A stretch of DNA of 64,000 bases. Source: Sphingomonas sp. SCN 67-18 (GTDB lineage: Bacteria > Pseudomonadota > Alphaproteobacteria > Sphingomonadales > Sphingomonadaceae). Shown piece by piece: positions 47,791 to 57,500 of the stretch (positions are counted from its first letter, which is position 1; each line of letters begins with the position of its first letter). The stretch is from contig NZ_MEFG01000005.1 in NCBI RefSeq assembly GCF_001724715.1, positions 51,864 through 115,863 of the forward strand. Direction: 5' to 3'. Below the pieces are notes generated by a model that saw nothing but the letters and a program-made list of their open reading frames with translations, was not told where the DNA came from and searched no databases. The position numbers were made by a program, and so were the translations under genes.

Positions 47791-48375
47791 TCACAGGGCG
47801 CGGACAAGGCGGACGGCGCGCGCGATCCACGGCGGATCGGCGACGACCTGCTGGCGATTGCCAGCACCCAGCGGCAACAGGTGGAGCTTGCCCGCGACTT
47901 CCGCCGATGCCGGTTCCTCCCGGCCGATCAGCCTGCCGAACAGGAAGCGGCCGGTGGGGCGGGGGACGAGAATGTCGCGGTTGAGCGCGCCGGCGAAATC
48001 GCGTGCGGCCAGCCGCTCGCACCACAGCTCATCGCCCGCGCGGTAATCGCCGACGCTCGAATCGACCAATATGGCGACCAGCGCGGGGGCGGGCTGCGGC
48101 GCGACCACGACCAGTTCGCGGCGCGGCGCGGCGGCCCCGTCCGCGCCGAGCACCGCCGCGACCGGCAGGTCGGGTCGTTCGGGCAGGGTGACAAGGTCCG
48201 CCGCGCTGACGCCCAGGGCGGCGGCGATGCGGTTGAGCCAGTCGACGGAGACGGTGCGGGTGCCGGTTTCCAGCCGGCCGATGGTCTGCGCGGTGGTCGG
48301 CGGATCGCAGCGCGCGGCGACATCGTGCAGCGTCAGGCCCTTGGCGCGGCGGACCTGCCGGATCGCGGTAATCAT
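47791..48375 (-). CDS. XRE-family transcriptional regulator
   Basis: 194 residues from the ATG at 48375. N-terminal HTH: ITAIRQVRRAKGLTLHDVAA, then TTAQTIGRLETGTRTVSVDW and LNRIAAALGVSAADL. The C-terminal part contains GDYRAGDELWCERLAARDFA and RFLFGRLIGREEPA, resembling a LexA-like beta-rich domain without catalytic residues. Its stop lies 5 bp from attR, so before integration the gene ended just downstream of tRNA-Val, convergent with it. Target unknown. Confidence 0.8.
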   Translation of the reverse strand: MITAIRQVRRAKGLTLHDVAARCDPPTTAQTIGRLETGTRTVSVDWLNRIAAALGVSAADLVTLPERPDLPVAAVLGADGAAAPRRELVVVAPQPAPALVAILVDSSVGDYRAGDELWCERLAARDFAGALNRDILVPRPTGRFLFGRLIGREEPASAEVAGKLHLLPLGAGNRQQVVADPPWIARAVRLVRAL

Positions 48376-48587
48376 CCCAGCCTCCAAAGATAACCAATAT
48401 GGTTTCTCTATGTCCTACAAAATGTCCGCCGTGGCAAGGGCATCCGACTCATCGCAGCGGGGAGGGACTATATGGTGGATCGGATGTGGCGGGACGGGCC
48501 GCGCCTCCTTGCGGAGCGCGCCGACCCGCGCGCGACCCGCGCGACGGCGAGGACAAGCGCCGTTCCGCCCCGCGGCGGGCGCGGAGC

Positions 48588-48989
48588 GTGACGGTCAACC
48601 TCAAGGAATCGCCGCTCGCCTGGCTGAAGGCGCGCGACATGGTGAGCGACCGGCAGTTCGAGGCGGGCGAGCGCCTGCGGCATGACTGGGAGCGGGCCGG
48701 GCTTGGCCCGCGCGTCACCATGGCATGGGATGCGGCGCCGTTGGCGCGGGGGCGGCGCGGTGCGCCCGGCGCGCTGGACCCGACGCTGGCCCAACTTTCC
48801 GTCAAGCGCCGGTTCGAGGCGGCGACCATTGCGGTGGGCGCCGGGCTGAACGATATTCTGTGGCGCGTGGTCTGCGCCGGTGAAGGGTTGTCCCACGCTG
48901 AAAAGGCGCTGCACTGGCCGGCGCGGGCGGGCAAGCTGGTGCTGGGGCTGGCGCTGGACCGGCTGGCGGATTTCTACCGCATCGCCTGA
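48588..48989 (+). CDS. DUF6456 domain protein
   Basis: 133 residues from a GTG at 48588: TVNLKESPLAWLKARDMVSD, RQFEAGERLRHDWERAGLGP and a C-terminal HTH-like AEKALHWPARAGKLVLGLAL. This is the alphaproteobacterial DUF6456 family, likely DNA-binding. A better start, ATG at 48472 with GGAGGGA upstream, opens MVDRMWRDGPRLLAERADPR, which looks like the family's N-terminus but is in another frame. The gene may carry a frameshift in the GC-rich stretch near 48530-48560. Confidence 0.75.
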   Translation: MTVNLKESPLAWLKARDMVSDRQFEAGERLRHDWERAGLGPRVTMAWDAAPLARGRRGAPGALDPTLAQLSVKRRFEAATIAVGAGLNDILWRVVCAGEGLSHAEKALHWPARAGKLVLGLALDRLADFYRIA

Positions 48990-48990
48990 T

Positions 48991-49014
48991 TTGCATATCG
49001 GTCTTTTTATGCAA
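48991..49014. promoter_or_regulatory. Inverted repeat upstream of the GST gene
   Basis: TTGCATA (48991-48997) and TATGCAA (49008-49014) form a perfect 7-bp inverted repeat with a 10-base centre, about 67 bp before the GST start. A likely binding site for a dimeric regulator; the protein is unknown. Confidence 0.5.
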
Positions 49015-49080
49015 CCTATGGTGGAGATGACGGGCGGGCCGTGCGGGCCTGTCCGTCGCAATTTTCAGGAGAGCAGGATC

Positions 49081-49725
49081 ATGATCGTTTACGGCGCCAC
49101 ATTGTCGCCTTTCGTCCGCAAGGTGCTGGTTTATGGCGCGGAGAGGGGGCTGGGCCTTGAATCGAAGGTGCTGGGGCTGGGATCGACCGATCCGGATTTC
49201 CGCGCGGCCAGCCCGTTCGGCAAGATACCGGGCTTTCGCGACGGCGATTTCGCGATTTCCGATTCCACCGCGATCGTCACCTATCTCGAGGCGAAATATC
49301 CCGACGGCGGGCTGATACCGGCCGAGGCGGCGGCGCGGGCGCGGACCATATGGTATGACGAATTCGCCGACACGATATTGAGCGCGGCGGGCGGCAAGGT
49401 CTTCTTCAACCGCTTCGTCGCCGCGATGATCGGGCGGCAGCCGGACATGGCCGCGGCGGACGCCGCGATCCGCGACGAATTGCCGCCGCTGTTCGACTAT
49501 CTGGAGGGGGTGATCCCCGATAGCGGGCACCTTGTCGGCGATGCGCTGACTCTGGCCGACATTTCCGTCGCCAGCCCGTTCGCCAACCTTGCCTATTGCG
49601 ACGTGCATGTCGATGCCGCGCGCCACCCCAGGCTGGCGGCGTTCGTGGCCGCGATGCACGGGCGGGACAGCTTTGCCGCGCTCATTGCCGCCGATCGCGC
49701 TTTCCTGGCGCGGATGGCCGGTTGA
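49081..49725 (+). CDS. Glutathione S-transferase
   Basis: 214 residues with GGAGAG before the ATG. The thioredoxin-like N-terminal domain has YGATLSPFVRKVLVYGAERG, the conserved cis-Pro segment SPFGKIPGF and the glutathione-binding ISDSTAIVTYLEAKYP. The all-helical C-terminal domain contains HLVGDALTLADISVASPFAN, the N-capping box of GSTs. It conjugates glutathione to electrophiles in the cytosol. Single gene flanked by an inverted repeat upstream and a terminator downstream. Class not assigned. Confidence 0.92.
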   Translation: MIVYGATLSPFVRKVLVYGAERGLGLESKVLGLGSTDPDFRAASPFGKIPGFRDGDFAISDSTAIVTYLEAKYPDGGLIPAEAAARARTIWYDEFADTILSAAGGKVFFNRFVAAMIGRQPDMAAADAAIRDELPPLFDYLEGVIPDSGHLVGDALTLADISVASPFANLAYCDVHVDAARHPRLAAFVAAMHGRDSFAALIAADRAFLARMAG

Positions 49726-49730
49726 ATCGA

Positions 49731-49763
49731 AAACGCCGCCGACCCTGCCGGGCGGCGGCGTTT
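49731..49763. terminator. Bidirectional terminator between GST and PEP-CTERM genes
   Basis: AAACGCCGCCG (49731-49741) pairs perfectly with CGGCGGCGTTT (49753-49763). A-tract on one side and T-tract on the other make it work in both directions for the convergent genes. Confidence 0.85.
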
Positions 49764-49784
49764 CCTGACCGATCCGAACCGGGA

Positions 49785-50465
49785 TCAGCCGGCGGCGTAC
49801 GCCACCTTGCGGGTTCGCATTCGCAAGGTACCGCCAATCAGTCCAAAGCCCGCGATCATCATTGCCCAGGCGGCCGGTTCCGGCACCGGCGCGGAAACGA
49901 AGGCGACGCTGTTCGCCTTGGGCGCGGGGGCCAGTTCCAGCGAGAGGTTGCGTGCGCCGACATAGCTGTTGCCGAACACGATGCTGGCGATGTCGCCGTC
50001 CTCACGGCTGAAGCCGTAATAGCCGGGCGCGGTGCCGCCCGTGAACTGGATGGTCTCCAGCAGGTCGCCCGCCGCATTATAGGCGGACATGAAGGCGGCC
50101 GGATCGTTGTCGCTATATTGGGTGACGGGCTGGGCGGCCCAGTTGATTTCCGCCAGGAAGCCGGTGACCGCCTGGTCGAAACCCAGCGTCATCGTGCCGG
50201 TGCCGGTGTTCAGGCCGATCATCGGCGTGCCGGACCAGCTGCCATTGTCGCTGAAGCCGTAGCCGCGCGACCAGCCGAGCACGCTGCTCGATTCGGAGGA
50301 GGACCAGCTTATCCCCGAACCGATGTCGGTGGCCGGCGCGCCATAGGCGTTCAGCTTGGGAATGGCGACGGACGTCCCGCCAGGCAGCGACGTGACGACG
50401 GCGGCGAACGCCGGCTGGGCGGCACAGGCCATCAGGCCGGCGGCAATAAGAATGGAACGACGCAT
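49785..50465 (-). CDS. PEPxxWA-CTERM surface/secreted protein
   Basis: 226 residues. Signal peptide MRRSILIAAGLMACAAQPAF, a beta-rich extracellular middle (ISWSSSESSSVLGWSRGYGF; FTGGTAPGYYGFSREDGDIA), and the C-terminal sorting signal PVPEPAAWAMMIAGFGLIGG followed by an Arg-rich end. PEP-CTERM signals are processed by exosortase in bacteria that make exopolysaccharide; the PEPxxWA variant is typical of sphingomonads. The function of the mature protein is unknown. Confidence 0.9.
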   Translation of the reverse strand: MRRSILIAAGLMACAAQPAFAAVVTSLPGGTSVAIPKLNAYGAPATDIGSGISWSSSESSSVLGWSRGYGFSDNGSWSGTPMIGLNTGTGTMTLGFDQAVTGFLAEINWAAQPVTQYSDNDPAAFMSAYNAAGDLLETIQFTGGTAPGYYGFSREDGDIASIVFGNSYVGARNLSLELAPAPKANSVAFVSAPVPEPAAWAMMIAGFGLIGGTLRMRTRKVAYAAG

Positions 50466-50846
50466 CGACTATACCCCTTCAACAAGCGAATTGCTGGCTA
50501 GGCGGCGATCGGGGGGATGGTCAACTAACGGGAATGCTTAAGAAACGGACGCTCCATTTTCGGGACATTTACCAATTATATTTTGATTCACCACGCGGCG
50601 CGATTTTCAAACCGGCCGCAATAGGGGAAAAATCCCGCATATATTGGGGGATAGGCCGTCTCCGCCCCCGCCGTGAAAGCATTGCCGCGCGATATGGCAT
50701 GGCCGAATGCGTCCGGGTCTGCTGGGATAGGCGCTCGCGACGCCGTGCCGGGGACAGAATAGCCCGGTGTGATGTCCATCACAGCGGCTGCCGGGAATCG
50801 TGCCTAAGGGTCGATTAACCAGCAACCGCAGACAGGGAGGGAAGAC
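50466..50846. other. Intergenic region with CRP-type box
   Basis: 381 bp between divergent genes without a convincing reading frame. An AT-rich stretch at 50560-50650 probably holds promoters. The only defined element I can name is the CRP-like palindrome at 50768-50783. Confidence 0.6.
50768..50783. promoter_or_regulatory. CRP/FNR-family operator TGTGA-N6-TCACA
   Basis: TGTGATGTCCATCACA is a perfect match to the symmetric CRP half-site consensus and lies 64 bp before the start of a Crp/Fnr-family gene, so autoregulation is likely. Confidence 0.7.
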
Positions 50847-51542
50847 GTGAACGCTACGAACGCCGAAGAACTCGCCCGAATGCTGCCGCCCGATGCGCTG
50901 CTTTCGTCCTGCGGAAGCGCCGAGCTGGCCGATCTGCTGTCCGGCGCGCCGCTGCAGGCGATGCGCAAGGGAGACACGCTGCTGCGCCAGGGCGATCGCG
51001 GCGATACGCTGCTGATCCTGATGGCGGGGGCCGCGCGCATCTCCATGGTCGCGACCAATGGCCGCGAGATCATCCTCGATTATGCCGAGCCGGGCACCGT
51101 GCTGGGCGAAATCGCGCTGCTGGACGGCGGCGAGCGGACCGCATCCGTAGTCGCCACGCGCGACGGCCAGTATCTCACGCTCACCGCCGCCGCCTTCGAG
51201 GCGTTCGTCGCGCGCCACCCGGCCATGGCCTGGCGGCTGCTGCGCGAGATGGCGCGCCGCCTGCGCCAGGCCAACAGCACCATCGAGAGCGACCGGGCCT
51301 TTGCCTCCGGCCCGCGCCTCGCCCGCTTCCTCCAGCGCCTGATGCAGAGCAACAAGGCGGACCCCACGGTGCGCCTGGAACTGAGCCAGACCGAGCTCAG
51401 CATGTTCGCCGGCATTTCGAGGGAAAATGTCAATCGCCAGCTGGCCGCATGGTCGGACGCCGGCATTGTCGAGTTAGATCAGGGCCGCGTCAGGGTTCTC
51501 GATCACAGCATTCTGTCGGAGATCGCGGCGGCGGCCGAGTAG
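50847..51542 (+). CDS. Crp/Fnr-family transcriptional regulator
   Basis: 231 residues, GTG start with AGGGAGGG upstream. The cyclic-nucleotide-binding beta-barrel spans residues about 25-140: MRKGDTLLRQGDRGDTLLIL and the phosphate-binding-like GEIALLDGGERTASVVATRD. A C-helix (MAWRLLREMARRLRQANSTI) leads to the HTH LSQTELSMFAGISRENVNRQ. The Arg in GGERTAS is in the place that contacts cyclic nucleotide phosphate in CRP, so cAMP binding is possible. No Fe-S cysteines of FNR are present. Probably binds the palindrome in its own upstream region. Confidence 0.92.
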   Translation: MNATNAEELARMLPPDALLSSCGSAELADLLSGAPLQAMRKGDTLLRQGDRGDTLLILMAGAARISMVATNGREIILDYAEPGTVLGEIALLDGGERTASVVATRDGQYLTLTAAAFEAFVARHPAMAWRLLREMARRLRQANSTIESDRAFASGPRLARFLQRLMQSNKADPTVRLELSQTELSMFAGISRENVNRQLAAWSDAGIVELDQGRVRVLDHSILSEIAAAAE

Positions 51543-52096
51543 CGTATCCCGTGTCATTCGCGCCGGGCCTATGCGACCCGGTCCGGCGCGGAAGCTGGCG
51601 CGGTTCCGGCAGGGATTTGGGGCAGTCGGGCCATCCGGTTCGGCTGCCCCATTTTCATGGGCGGCAGTTCATCTGCGGCCGGCATTTGGGCCGGTGGCGC
51701 CGGGCTCGCCCTCCGTCCGCCTCGCCGGGCGAACTGTGACAGGCGATCCGGCGCCGCAACACCCTCTCCTATTAAACGGGAATGCCCGGATCGCATTGCG
51801 ATCCGGGCACCCGCGTGACGACTGATCGTCAGCCCCCTTGATTGTCCTTGCTCGACGCGAACATCCCCCCTTTGGTGACGTTGCGGAGCAAAGACCTCCC
51901 CGAACCACGGCCGTTGCCTGCGTTTCAGAACTGGGACGCTAGGGCGGGGCGGCGTGATTGTCATGCCGTTTCCCGCCGCCATGATGCGTTTGCGCGAACC
52001 CTGTGTTCATTCCGCAACAGGCCTGATCGGTTGCAAGCCGCGACCGGCCGCCCTAGACCAAGCGTTCCTCCAGCCTTCACGGACTGTCAGCCCAGC
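51543..52096. other. Intergenic region before lolC
   Basis: 554 bp with no gene I can support; the lolC frame stays open upstream of its ATG, but that sequence is not like LolC. A strong hairpin sits at 51783-51809. Promoter elements for lolC are presumably at 52000-52090 but not distinct. Confidence 0.5.
51783..51809. terminator. Hairpin in the Crp-lolC interval
   Basis: TGCCCGGATCGCA and TGCGATCCGGGCA form a 13-bp inverted repeat around a single T. Possible terminator or repeated extragenic palindrome; no U-tract follows. Confidence 0.5.
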
Positions 52097-53347
52097 ATGA
52101 TCCTTTCCCGTTACGAGCGGATGATCGCCAAGCGTTATCTGCTGCCCGGCAAGGGCGAGGGCTTCATCTTCCTGGTTGCCTCGATCAGCCTCGTCGCGGT
52201 GATGCTGGGCGTCGCCGCGCTGCTGATCGTGATGAGCGTGATGAACGGTTTCCGTGCCGAACTGTTCGACAAGGTGGTGGGGCTGAACGGCCACGCCGTC
52301 GTCCAGGGCTATGGCGGGCGGTTGCCGGGCTGGCGCGACATCGTCGCCCAGGCGCAGGCCACGCCGGGCGTGACGGAGGCAACCCCGCTGATCGAGCAGC
52401 CACTGATGGCCAGCTATGACGGGCGGGTGGAGGCGGTGCTGGCGCGCGGCATGCGGGTGGAGGACATCCGCACCAACAAGACCATCCAGAGCAAGGTCGT
52501 CGACGGCAATCTGCGCGCGCTGGTGCCCGGCAGCGACAAGGTGGCGATCGGCGCGCGGCTGGCCGAGGCGCTGGGCGCGCGGGTGGGCGGGCAGATCAGC
52601 CTGATCAGCCCGCAGGGCCAGACCACGCCGTTCGGCACGGTGCCGCGCATCGTCTCCTACACGGTGGCGGCGATATTCGAGGTGGGCGTCTATGATTATG
52701 ACAAGGCGTTCGTCATCATGCCGATCGAGGATGCCCAGACGCTGCTGATGCTGGGCGACGCGGTGGGCATGGTGGAGATCCAGACCGTCGATCCCGACAA
52801 GGTGGGACAGATCCTCGCGCCGCTGAACGAGAAGATCAGCGCGCAGGGCGTGATCGCCGACTGGAAATCGATGAATTCGACGCTGTTCGAGGCGCTGGCG
52901 GTGGAGCGCGTGGCGATGTTTGTCGTGCTGTCCATCATCGTGCTGGTGGCGGTGTTCAACATATTGTCGTCGCTGATCATGCTGGTCCGCGCCAAGACGC
53001 GCGACATCGCGATCCTGCGCACCATGGGGGCGACGCGGGCCGGGCTGATGAAGGTGTTCATGACGGTGGGCGTCACCATCGGCGCGCTCGGCATCGTCGC
53101 CGGGCTGGTGCTCGGGTCCGTCTTCCTGTTCTTCCGCCAGGCGGTGGTCAATTTCATCCAGCTGGTCACCGGCCAGAACCTGTGGGATCCATCGATCCGC
53201 TTCCTGACCGAACTGCCCGCCAAGACCGATCCGTTCGAGGTGCTGGGCATCGTGCTGATGGCGTTCGTGCTGAGCTTCCTCGCCACGCTCTACCCGGCGT
53301 GGAAGGCGGCGAGTACCGATCCGGTGCAGGTGCTGCGTTATGAGTGA
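52097..53347 (+). CDS. lolC: Lipoprotein-releasing ABC transporter permease LolC/E
   Basis: 416 residues from the ATG at 52097. It begins [20 protein letters not shown], then the first membrane helix [20 protein letters not shown] with the family MNGFR motif, a large periplasmic domain (about 50-270), and three C-terminal helices: [20 protein letters not shown], a second containing [20 protein letters not shown], and [20 protein letters not shown], with the coupling sequence [20 protein letters not shown] between. It extracts lipoproteins from the inner membrane for LolA. Overlaps the LolD gene by 8 bp, so both form one operon. Confidence 0.95.
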   Translation: MILSRYERMIAKRYLLPGKGEGFIFLVASISLVAVMLGVAALLIVMSVMNGFRAELFDKVVGLNGHAVVQGYGGRLPGWRDIVAQAQATPGVTEATPLIEQPLMASYDGRVEAVLARGMRVEDIRTNKTIQSKVVDGNLRALVPGSDKVAIGARLAEALGARVGGQISLISPQGQTTPFGTVPRIVSYTVAAIFEVGVYDYDKAFVIMPIEDAQTLLMLGDAVGMVEIQTVDPDKVGQILAPLNEKISAQGVIADWKSMNSTLFEALAVERVAMFVVLSIIVLVAVFNILSSLIMLVRAKTRDIAILRTMGATRAGLMKVFMTVGVTIGALGIVAGLVLGSVFLFFRQAVVNFIQLVTGQNLWDPSIRFLTELPAKTDPFEVLGIVLMAFVLSFLATLYPAWKAASTDPVQVLRYE

Positions 53348-54011
53348 CATCCTGCACGTCGCCGACCTCCGCCGCAGCTTCACGCAGGGCGGCGCGACCA
53401 TAGAGGTGTTGCGCGGCATCGACCTTCATGTCGCCCCGGGCGAGATCGTCGCGCTGGTCGGCCCCAGCGGCTCCGGCAAGTCCACTTTGTTGCAGGCGGT
53501 GGGGCTGCTGGAGGGCGGGTTCCACGGCTCGATCCGCATCCTGGGCGAGGAAGCCGCGCAGCTCGACAATGACGGCCGTACCCGGCTGCGCCGCGACGCG
53601 CTGGGCTTCGTGTATCAGTTCCATCACCTGCTGCCGGATTTCAACGCGGTGGAGAATGTCGTGCTGCCGCAGCTGATCTACGGCGCGGAACCGGCGGCGG
53701 CGCGGGCGCGGGCGGAATCGCTGCTGACCACCCTCGGCCTCGGCCAGCGCCTGACGCATCGCCCCAGCCAGCTTTCCGGCGGCGAGCAGCAGCGCGTGGC
53801 GGTGGCCCGCGCGCTCGCCAACCGCCCGGCGCTGGTGCTGGCGGACGAGCCGACCGGCAATCTGGACGAAGCGACCGCCGATGTGGTCTTGTCCGAATTT
53901 CTCGCGCTGGTGCGCGGCGAAGGATCGGCTGCGCTGGTCGCCACGCATAATGAGCGGCTGGCGGCCCGCATGGACCGGATGGTCAGGCTGCACGAAGGGG
54001 TGCTTGAATAG
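53340..54011 (+). CDS. lolD: Lipoprotein-releasing ATPase LolD
   Basis: 223-residue ABC ATPase. Walker [22 protein letters not shown]-loop region [20 protein letters not shown] (the FHHLLPDF motif is LolD-specific), signature [20 protein letters not shown], Walker [21 protein letters not shown], and H-loop [11 protein letters not shown]. Partner of the preceding permease in lipoprotein sorting. Start overlaps the lolC end. Confidence 0.96.
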   Translation: MSDILHVADLRRSFTQGGATIEVLRGIDLHVAPGEIVALVGPSGSGKSTLLQAVGLLEGGFHGSIRILGEEAAQLDNDGRTRLRRDALGFVYQFHHLLPDFNAVENVVLPQLIYGAEPAAARARAESLLTTLGLGQRLTHRPSQLSGGEQQRVAVARALANRPALVLADEPTGNLDEATADVVLSEFLALVRGEGSAALVATHNERLAARMDRMVRLHEGVLE

Positions 54012-54024
54012 GGGAGCGAAAAAC

Positions 54025-54504
54025 ATGGCGACGGTTCAGGATTTCACGGTGACGCTGCCGGACGGCGGCACCGAGGCCATGGCGAAACATGCCGGCAAGG
54101 TGCTGCTGATCGTCAATGTCGCCAGCAAATGCGGTTTCACCCCGCAATATGCGGGCCTTGAGGCGCTCCACCGCAAATATAAGGATCGCGGGTTCGAGGT
54201 GCTCGGCTTCCCCTGCAACCAGTTTGGCGCGCAGGAGCCGGGCGATGCGGCGGAGATCGCCAATTTCTGCTCGCTCACCTACGACGTCACCTTCCCGGTC
54301 TTCGCGAAGATAGAGGTCAACGGATCGAACACGGATCCGCTCTACGCGCATCTCAAGGCGCTTGCGCCGGGGCTGATGGGCACCACCGGCATCAAGTGGA
54401 ATTTCACCAAATTCCTGGTCGGCCGCGACGGCAAGGCGGTGGCCCGCTATGCGCCGACCACCCGGCCGGAGGAGCTGGAAAAGGATATCGAAGCGCTGCT
54501 GTGA
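54025..54504 (+). CDS. Glutathione peroxidase
   Basis: 159 residues with GGGGAGCG upstream. The active-site segment is NVASKCGFTPQYAGLEALHR with catalytic Cys36 (Cys form, not seleno). The other tetrad residues are in LGFPCNQFGAQEPGDAAEIA (Gln) and KWNFTKFLVGRDG (Trp and Asn). The extra Cys in FPCNQ suggests a thioredoxin-dependent 2-Cys type. It reduces peroxides in the cytosol. Only 13 bp behind lolD, so probably cotranscribed. Confidence 0.94.
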   Translation: MATVQDFTVTLPDGGTEAMAKHAGKVLLIVNVASKCGFTPQYAGLEALHRKYKDRGFEVLGFPCNQFGAQEPGDAAEIANFCSLTYDVTFPVFAKIEVNGSNTDPLYAHLKALAPGLMGTTGIKWNFTKFLVGRDGKAVARYAPTTRPEELEKDIEALL

Positions 54505-54558
54505 ACATTTGCGGGCACACGGGTTTCGCGAATCGATTGCTGTGCCCATAGTCCTGCC

Positions 54559-57500
54559 ATGCAGCACGCCGCCTTCGTTCCGCTCCGCGTCTTTTCCGCC
54601 TTCACCATGCTGGACGGGGCGATCGACCCCAAGGCGGTGGCGGCGCAGGCGCGTGAGCTGGGCTTTCCGGCGGCGGCGGTCACGGACCGCAACGGGCTTT
54701 ACGGCGCCATGGCCTATTCGGACGCCGCGAAGAAGGCCGGGGTTCAGCCGATCATCGGCACCATGCTGTGCGTGGCGCGGCCCGACCTGCCGGACGGCGC
54801 GCCGCGCGCGTTCGACTGGATCGCCCTCTACGCGCAGGACATGGCGGGCTATGAGAATCTGTGCGCGCTGGTTTCGATGGCGCATCTCGACCGGCCGATC
54901 GAGGAGCAGGCGCATGTCGAATTCTCCGCGCTCGAAGGGCGCACGGACGGGCTGATCGCGCTGACCGCGGGCGGCGAGGGCGCGCTCGCCCGGCTGTTCG
55001 CCGAGGAGCAGGACAGCGCCGCCCAGGCCTATGCCGATCGGCTGGAGGCGCTGTTCCCCGGGCGGCTCTATATCGAGATCGTCCGCCGCCTCGACGAGGT
55101 GGAGGGCCGCGCCGAGCCGCATCTGCTGAAGCTCGCTTATGCGCGCGATCTGCCGCTGGTCGCCACCAACCCCTGCTGCTTCAAGACCGAGGATTTCCAC
55201 GAGGCGCACGACGTGATGCTGTGCATCGCCAGCTCCAGTTACGTGGAGAGCGAGGACCGCAAGGCAAGCTCGCCCGACGCCTGGATGAAACCGGCCAAGG
55301 ACATGAAGCGCCTGTTCGAGGATCTGCCGGAGGCGATCGCCAACACGCTGGTGGTGGCGCAGCGCTGCGCGGTCGCCGCGCCGCACCGCGCGCCGATCCT
55401 GCCCAGCCTGGCCGGCGACCGGGAGGGCGAGGCCGCGCGGCTGCGCGAGGATGCCCTGCACGGGCTGGAGGCGCGGCTCGCCAAGCTGGAAAGCGTGGGC
55501 GGAGCGATGGCCGATGCGGACCGCAAGGCCTATTTCGACCGGCTGGCCTTCGAGCTGGACGTGATCATCCAGATGGGCTTTCCCGGCTATTTCCTGATCG
55601 TCGCCGATTTCATCAAATGGGCGAAGGGGCAGGGCATTCCGGTGGGGCCGGGGCGCGGATCGGGCGCGGGCTCGGTGGTCGCCTGGTCGCTCACCATCAC
55701 CGATCTCGATCCGATGAGGCTGGGCCTGCTGTTCGAACGCTTCCTCAACCCGGAACGCGTTTCGATGCCCGATTTCGACATCGATTTCTGCGAAACCCGG
55801 CGCGAGGAGGTGATCCGCTACGTCCAGGCCAAATATGGCCGCGAGCATGTGGCGCAGATCATCACCTTTGGCCGGCTGAAGGCGCGCGCGGTGTTGAAGG
55901 ACACCGGCCGCGTGCTCCAGATGGGTTATGGGCAGGTGGACAGGCTCGCCAAACTGGTTCCCAACCACCCGACCGATCCCTGGACGCTGGACCGGGCGCT
56001 GAACGGCGTGTCCGAACTGGCCAATGAATATAAGTCCGACCGCGAGGTGAAGCGGCTGTTCGACCTGGCGATGAAGCTGGAGGGCCTGCCGCGCCACAGT
56101 TCCACCCACGCGGCGGGCGTGGTGATCGGCGACCGGCCGCTGCACGAGCTGGTGCCGCTCTATCGCGACCCGCGATCCGACATGCCGGTGACGCAGTTCG
56201 ACATGAAATATGTCGAGGGCGCAGGGCTGGTGAAGTTCGACTTCCTTGGCCTGAAGACGCTTTCCGTGCTGCAGAAGGCGGTGGAGATGCTGGCGAAGCG
56301 CGGCCTTTCCATCGATCTCCATACCCTGGCCTGGGACGATCCGGATGTTTACGCGCTGCTCCAGCGCGGCGACACGGTGGGCGTGTTCCAGCTGGAATCG
56401 GAGGGGATGCGCCGCACGCTGGCCGCCGTCCGCCCCACCAATTTCGGAGACATCATCGCACTGGTCTCGCTCTACCGGCCGGGGCCGATGGACAACATCC
56501 CGATGTTCGGCGCGCGCAAGAACGGGCGGGAGGCGATCGCCTATCCGCATCCGTTGCTGGAAGGGATATTGGCGGAGACATACGGCATCTTCGTCTATCA
56601 GGAACAGGTGATGCAGGCGGCGCAGATCCTCGCCGGCTACAGCCTGGGCGAGGCGGACCTGCTGCGCCGCGCGATGGGCAAGAAGATCAAGGCCGAAATG
56701 GACGCCCAGCGCCAGCGTTTCGTAGACGGCTGCGCCGCCAACGCCATCGACGCGCCCAAGGCGAACGAGCTTTTCGACCTGATCGACAAGTTCGCCGGCT
56801 ATGGTTTCAACAAGAGCCACGCCGCCGCCTATGCGCTGCTCGCCTACCAGACGGCGTGGCTGAAGGCGCATCACCCGCATGAATTCTTCGCCGCGTCTAT
56901 GTGCTACGATATTTCGCTGACCGACAAGCTGGGCGTGTTCGTGGACGATATGCGCCGCATGGACGTGCCCTGCCTGCCCCCCTGCATCAACGCCAGCGAG
57001 GCGGAATTCTCCGTCGAGGCGCGGGATGAAGGGCTGGCGGTGCGCTATGCGCTGGCCGCGCTGAAGGGCGTCGGCGAGAAGGCGATGGAAACGCTGGTCG
57101 CGGAGCGCGTGGCCAACGGGCCTTTTGCCTCGATCGACGATTTCGCCGGGCGGATCGACCCGCGCGCGCTCAATCGCCGCCAGATGGAGAGCCTTGCCGC
57201 CGCCGGCGCGTTCGACGGCATCGCGGCTGACCGGGCGAGCATCTTCATGGCGGCAGAGACCGTGCTCGCCGTGGCGGCGCAGGCGGAGGACCAGCGCACC
57301 AGCGGGCAGGGCGGCCTGTTCGGCGCGGAGGATGTCGCGATATCCGGCATCAAGCTGGCCCGAGACGCGCACTGGAGCCTGGCGGAGCGGATGGCGCAGG
57401 AAAAGGAGGCGTTCGGCTTCTACTTCTCGGCGCATCCGATCGACCGTTACCGGCACCTTGCCACCGCCCACGGCGCGCGCAGCTATGTGGCGCTGTGCGC

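Noticed and set aside
51842..52096. Upstream extension of the lolC frame
   Set aside because: The extension is not LolC-like and includes intergenic features; the ATG at 52097 gives the conserved N-terminus.
53983..57471. A 1162-codon open frame antisense to dnaE
   Set aside because: It mirrors codon bias of a GC-rich gene on the other strand; composition is His/Arg/Gln-rich without domains, whereas the sense frame is a full DnaE.
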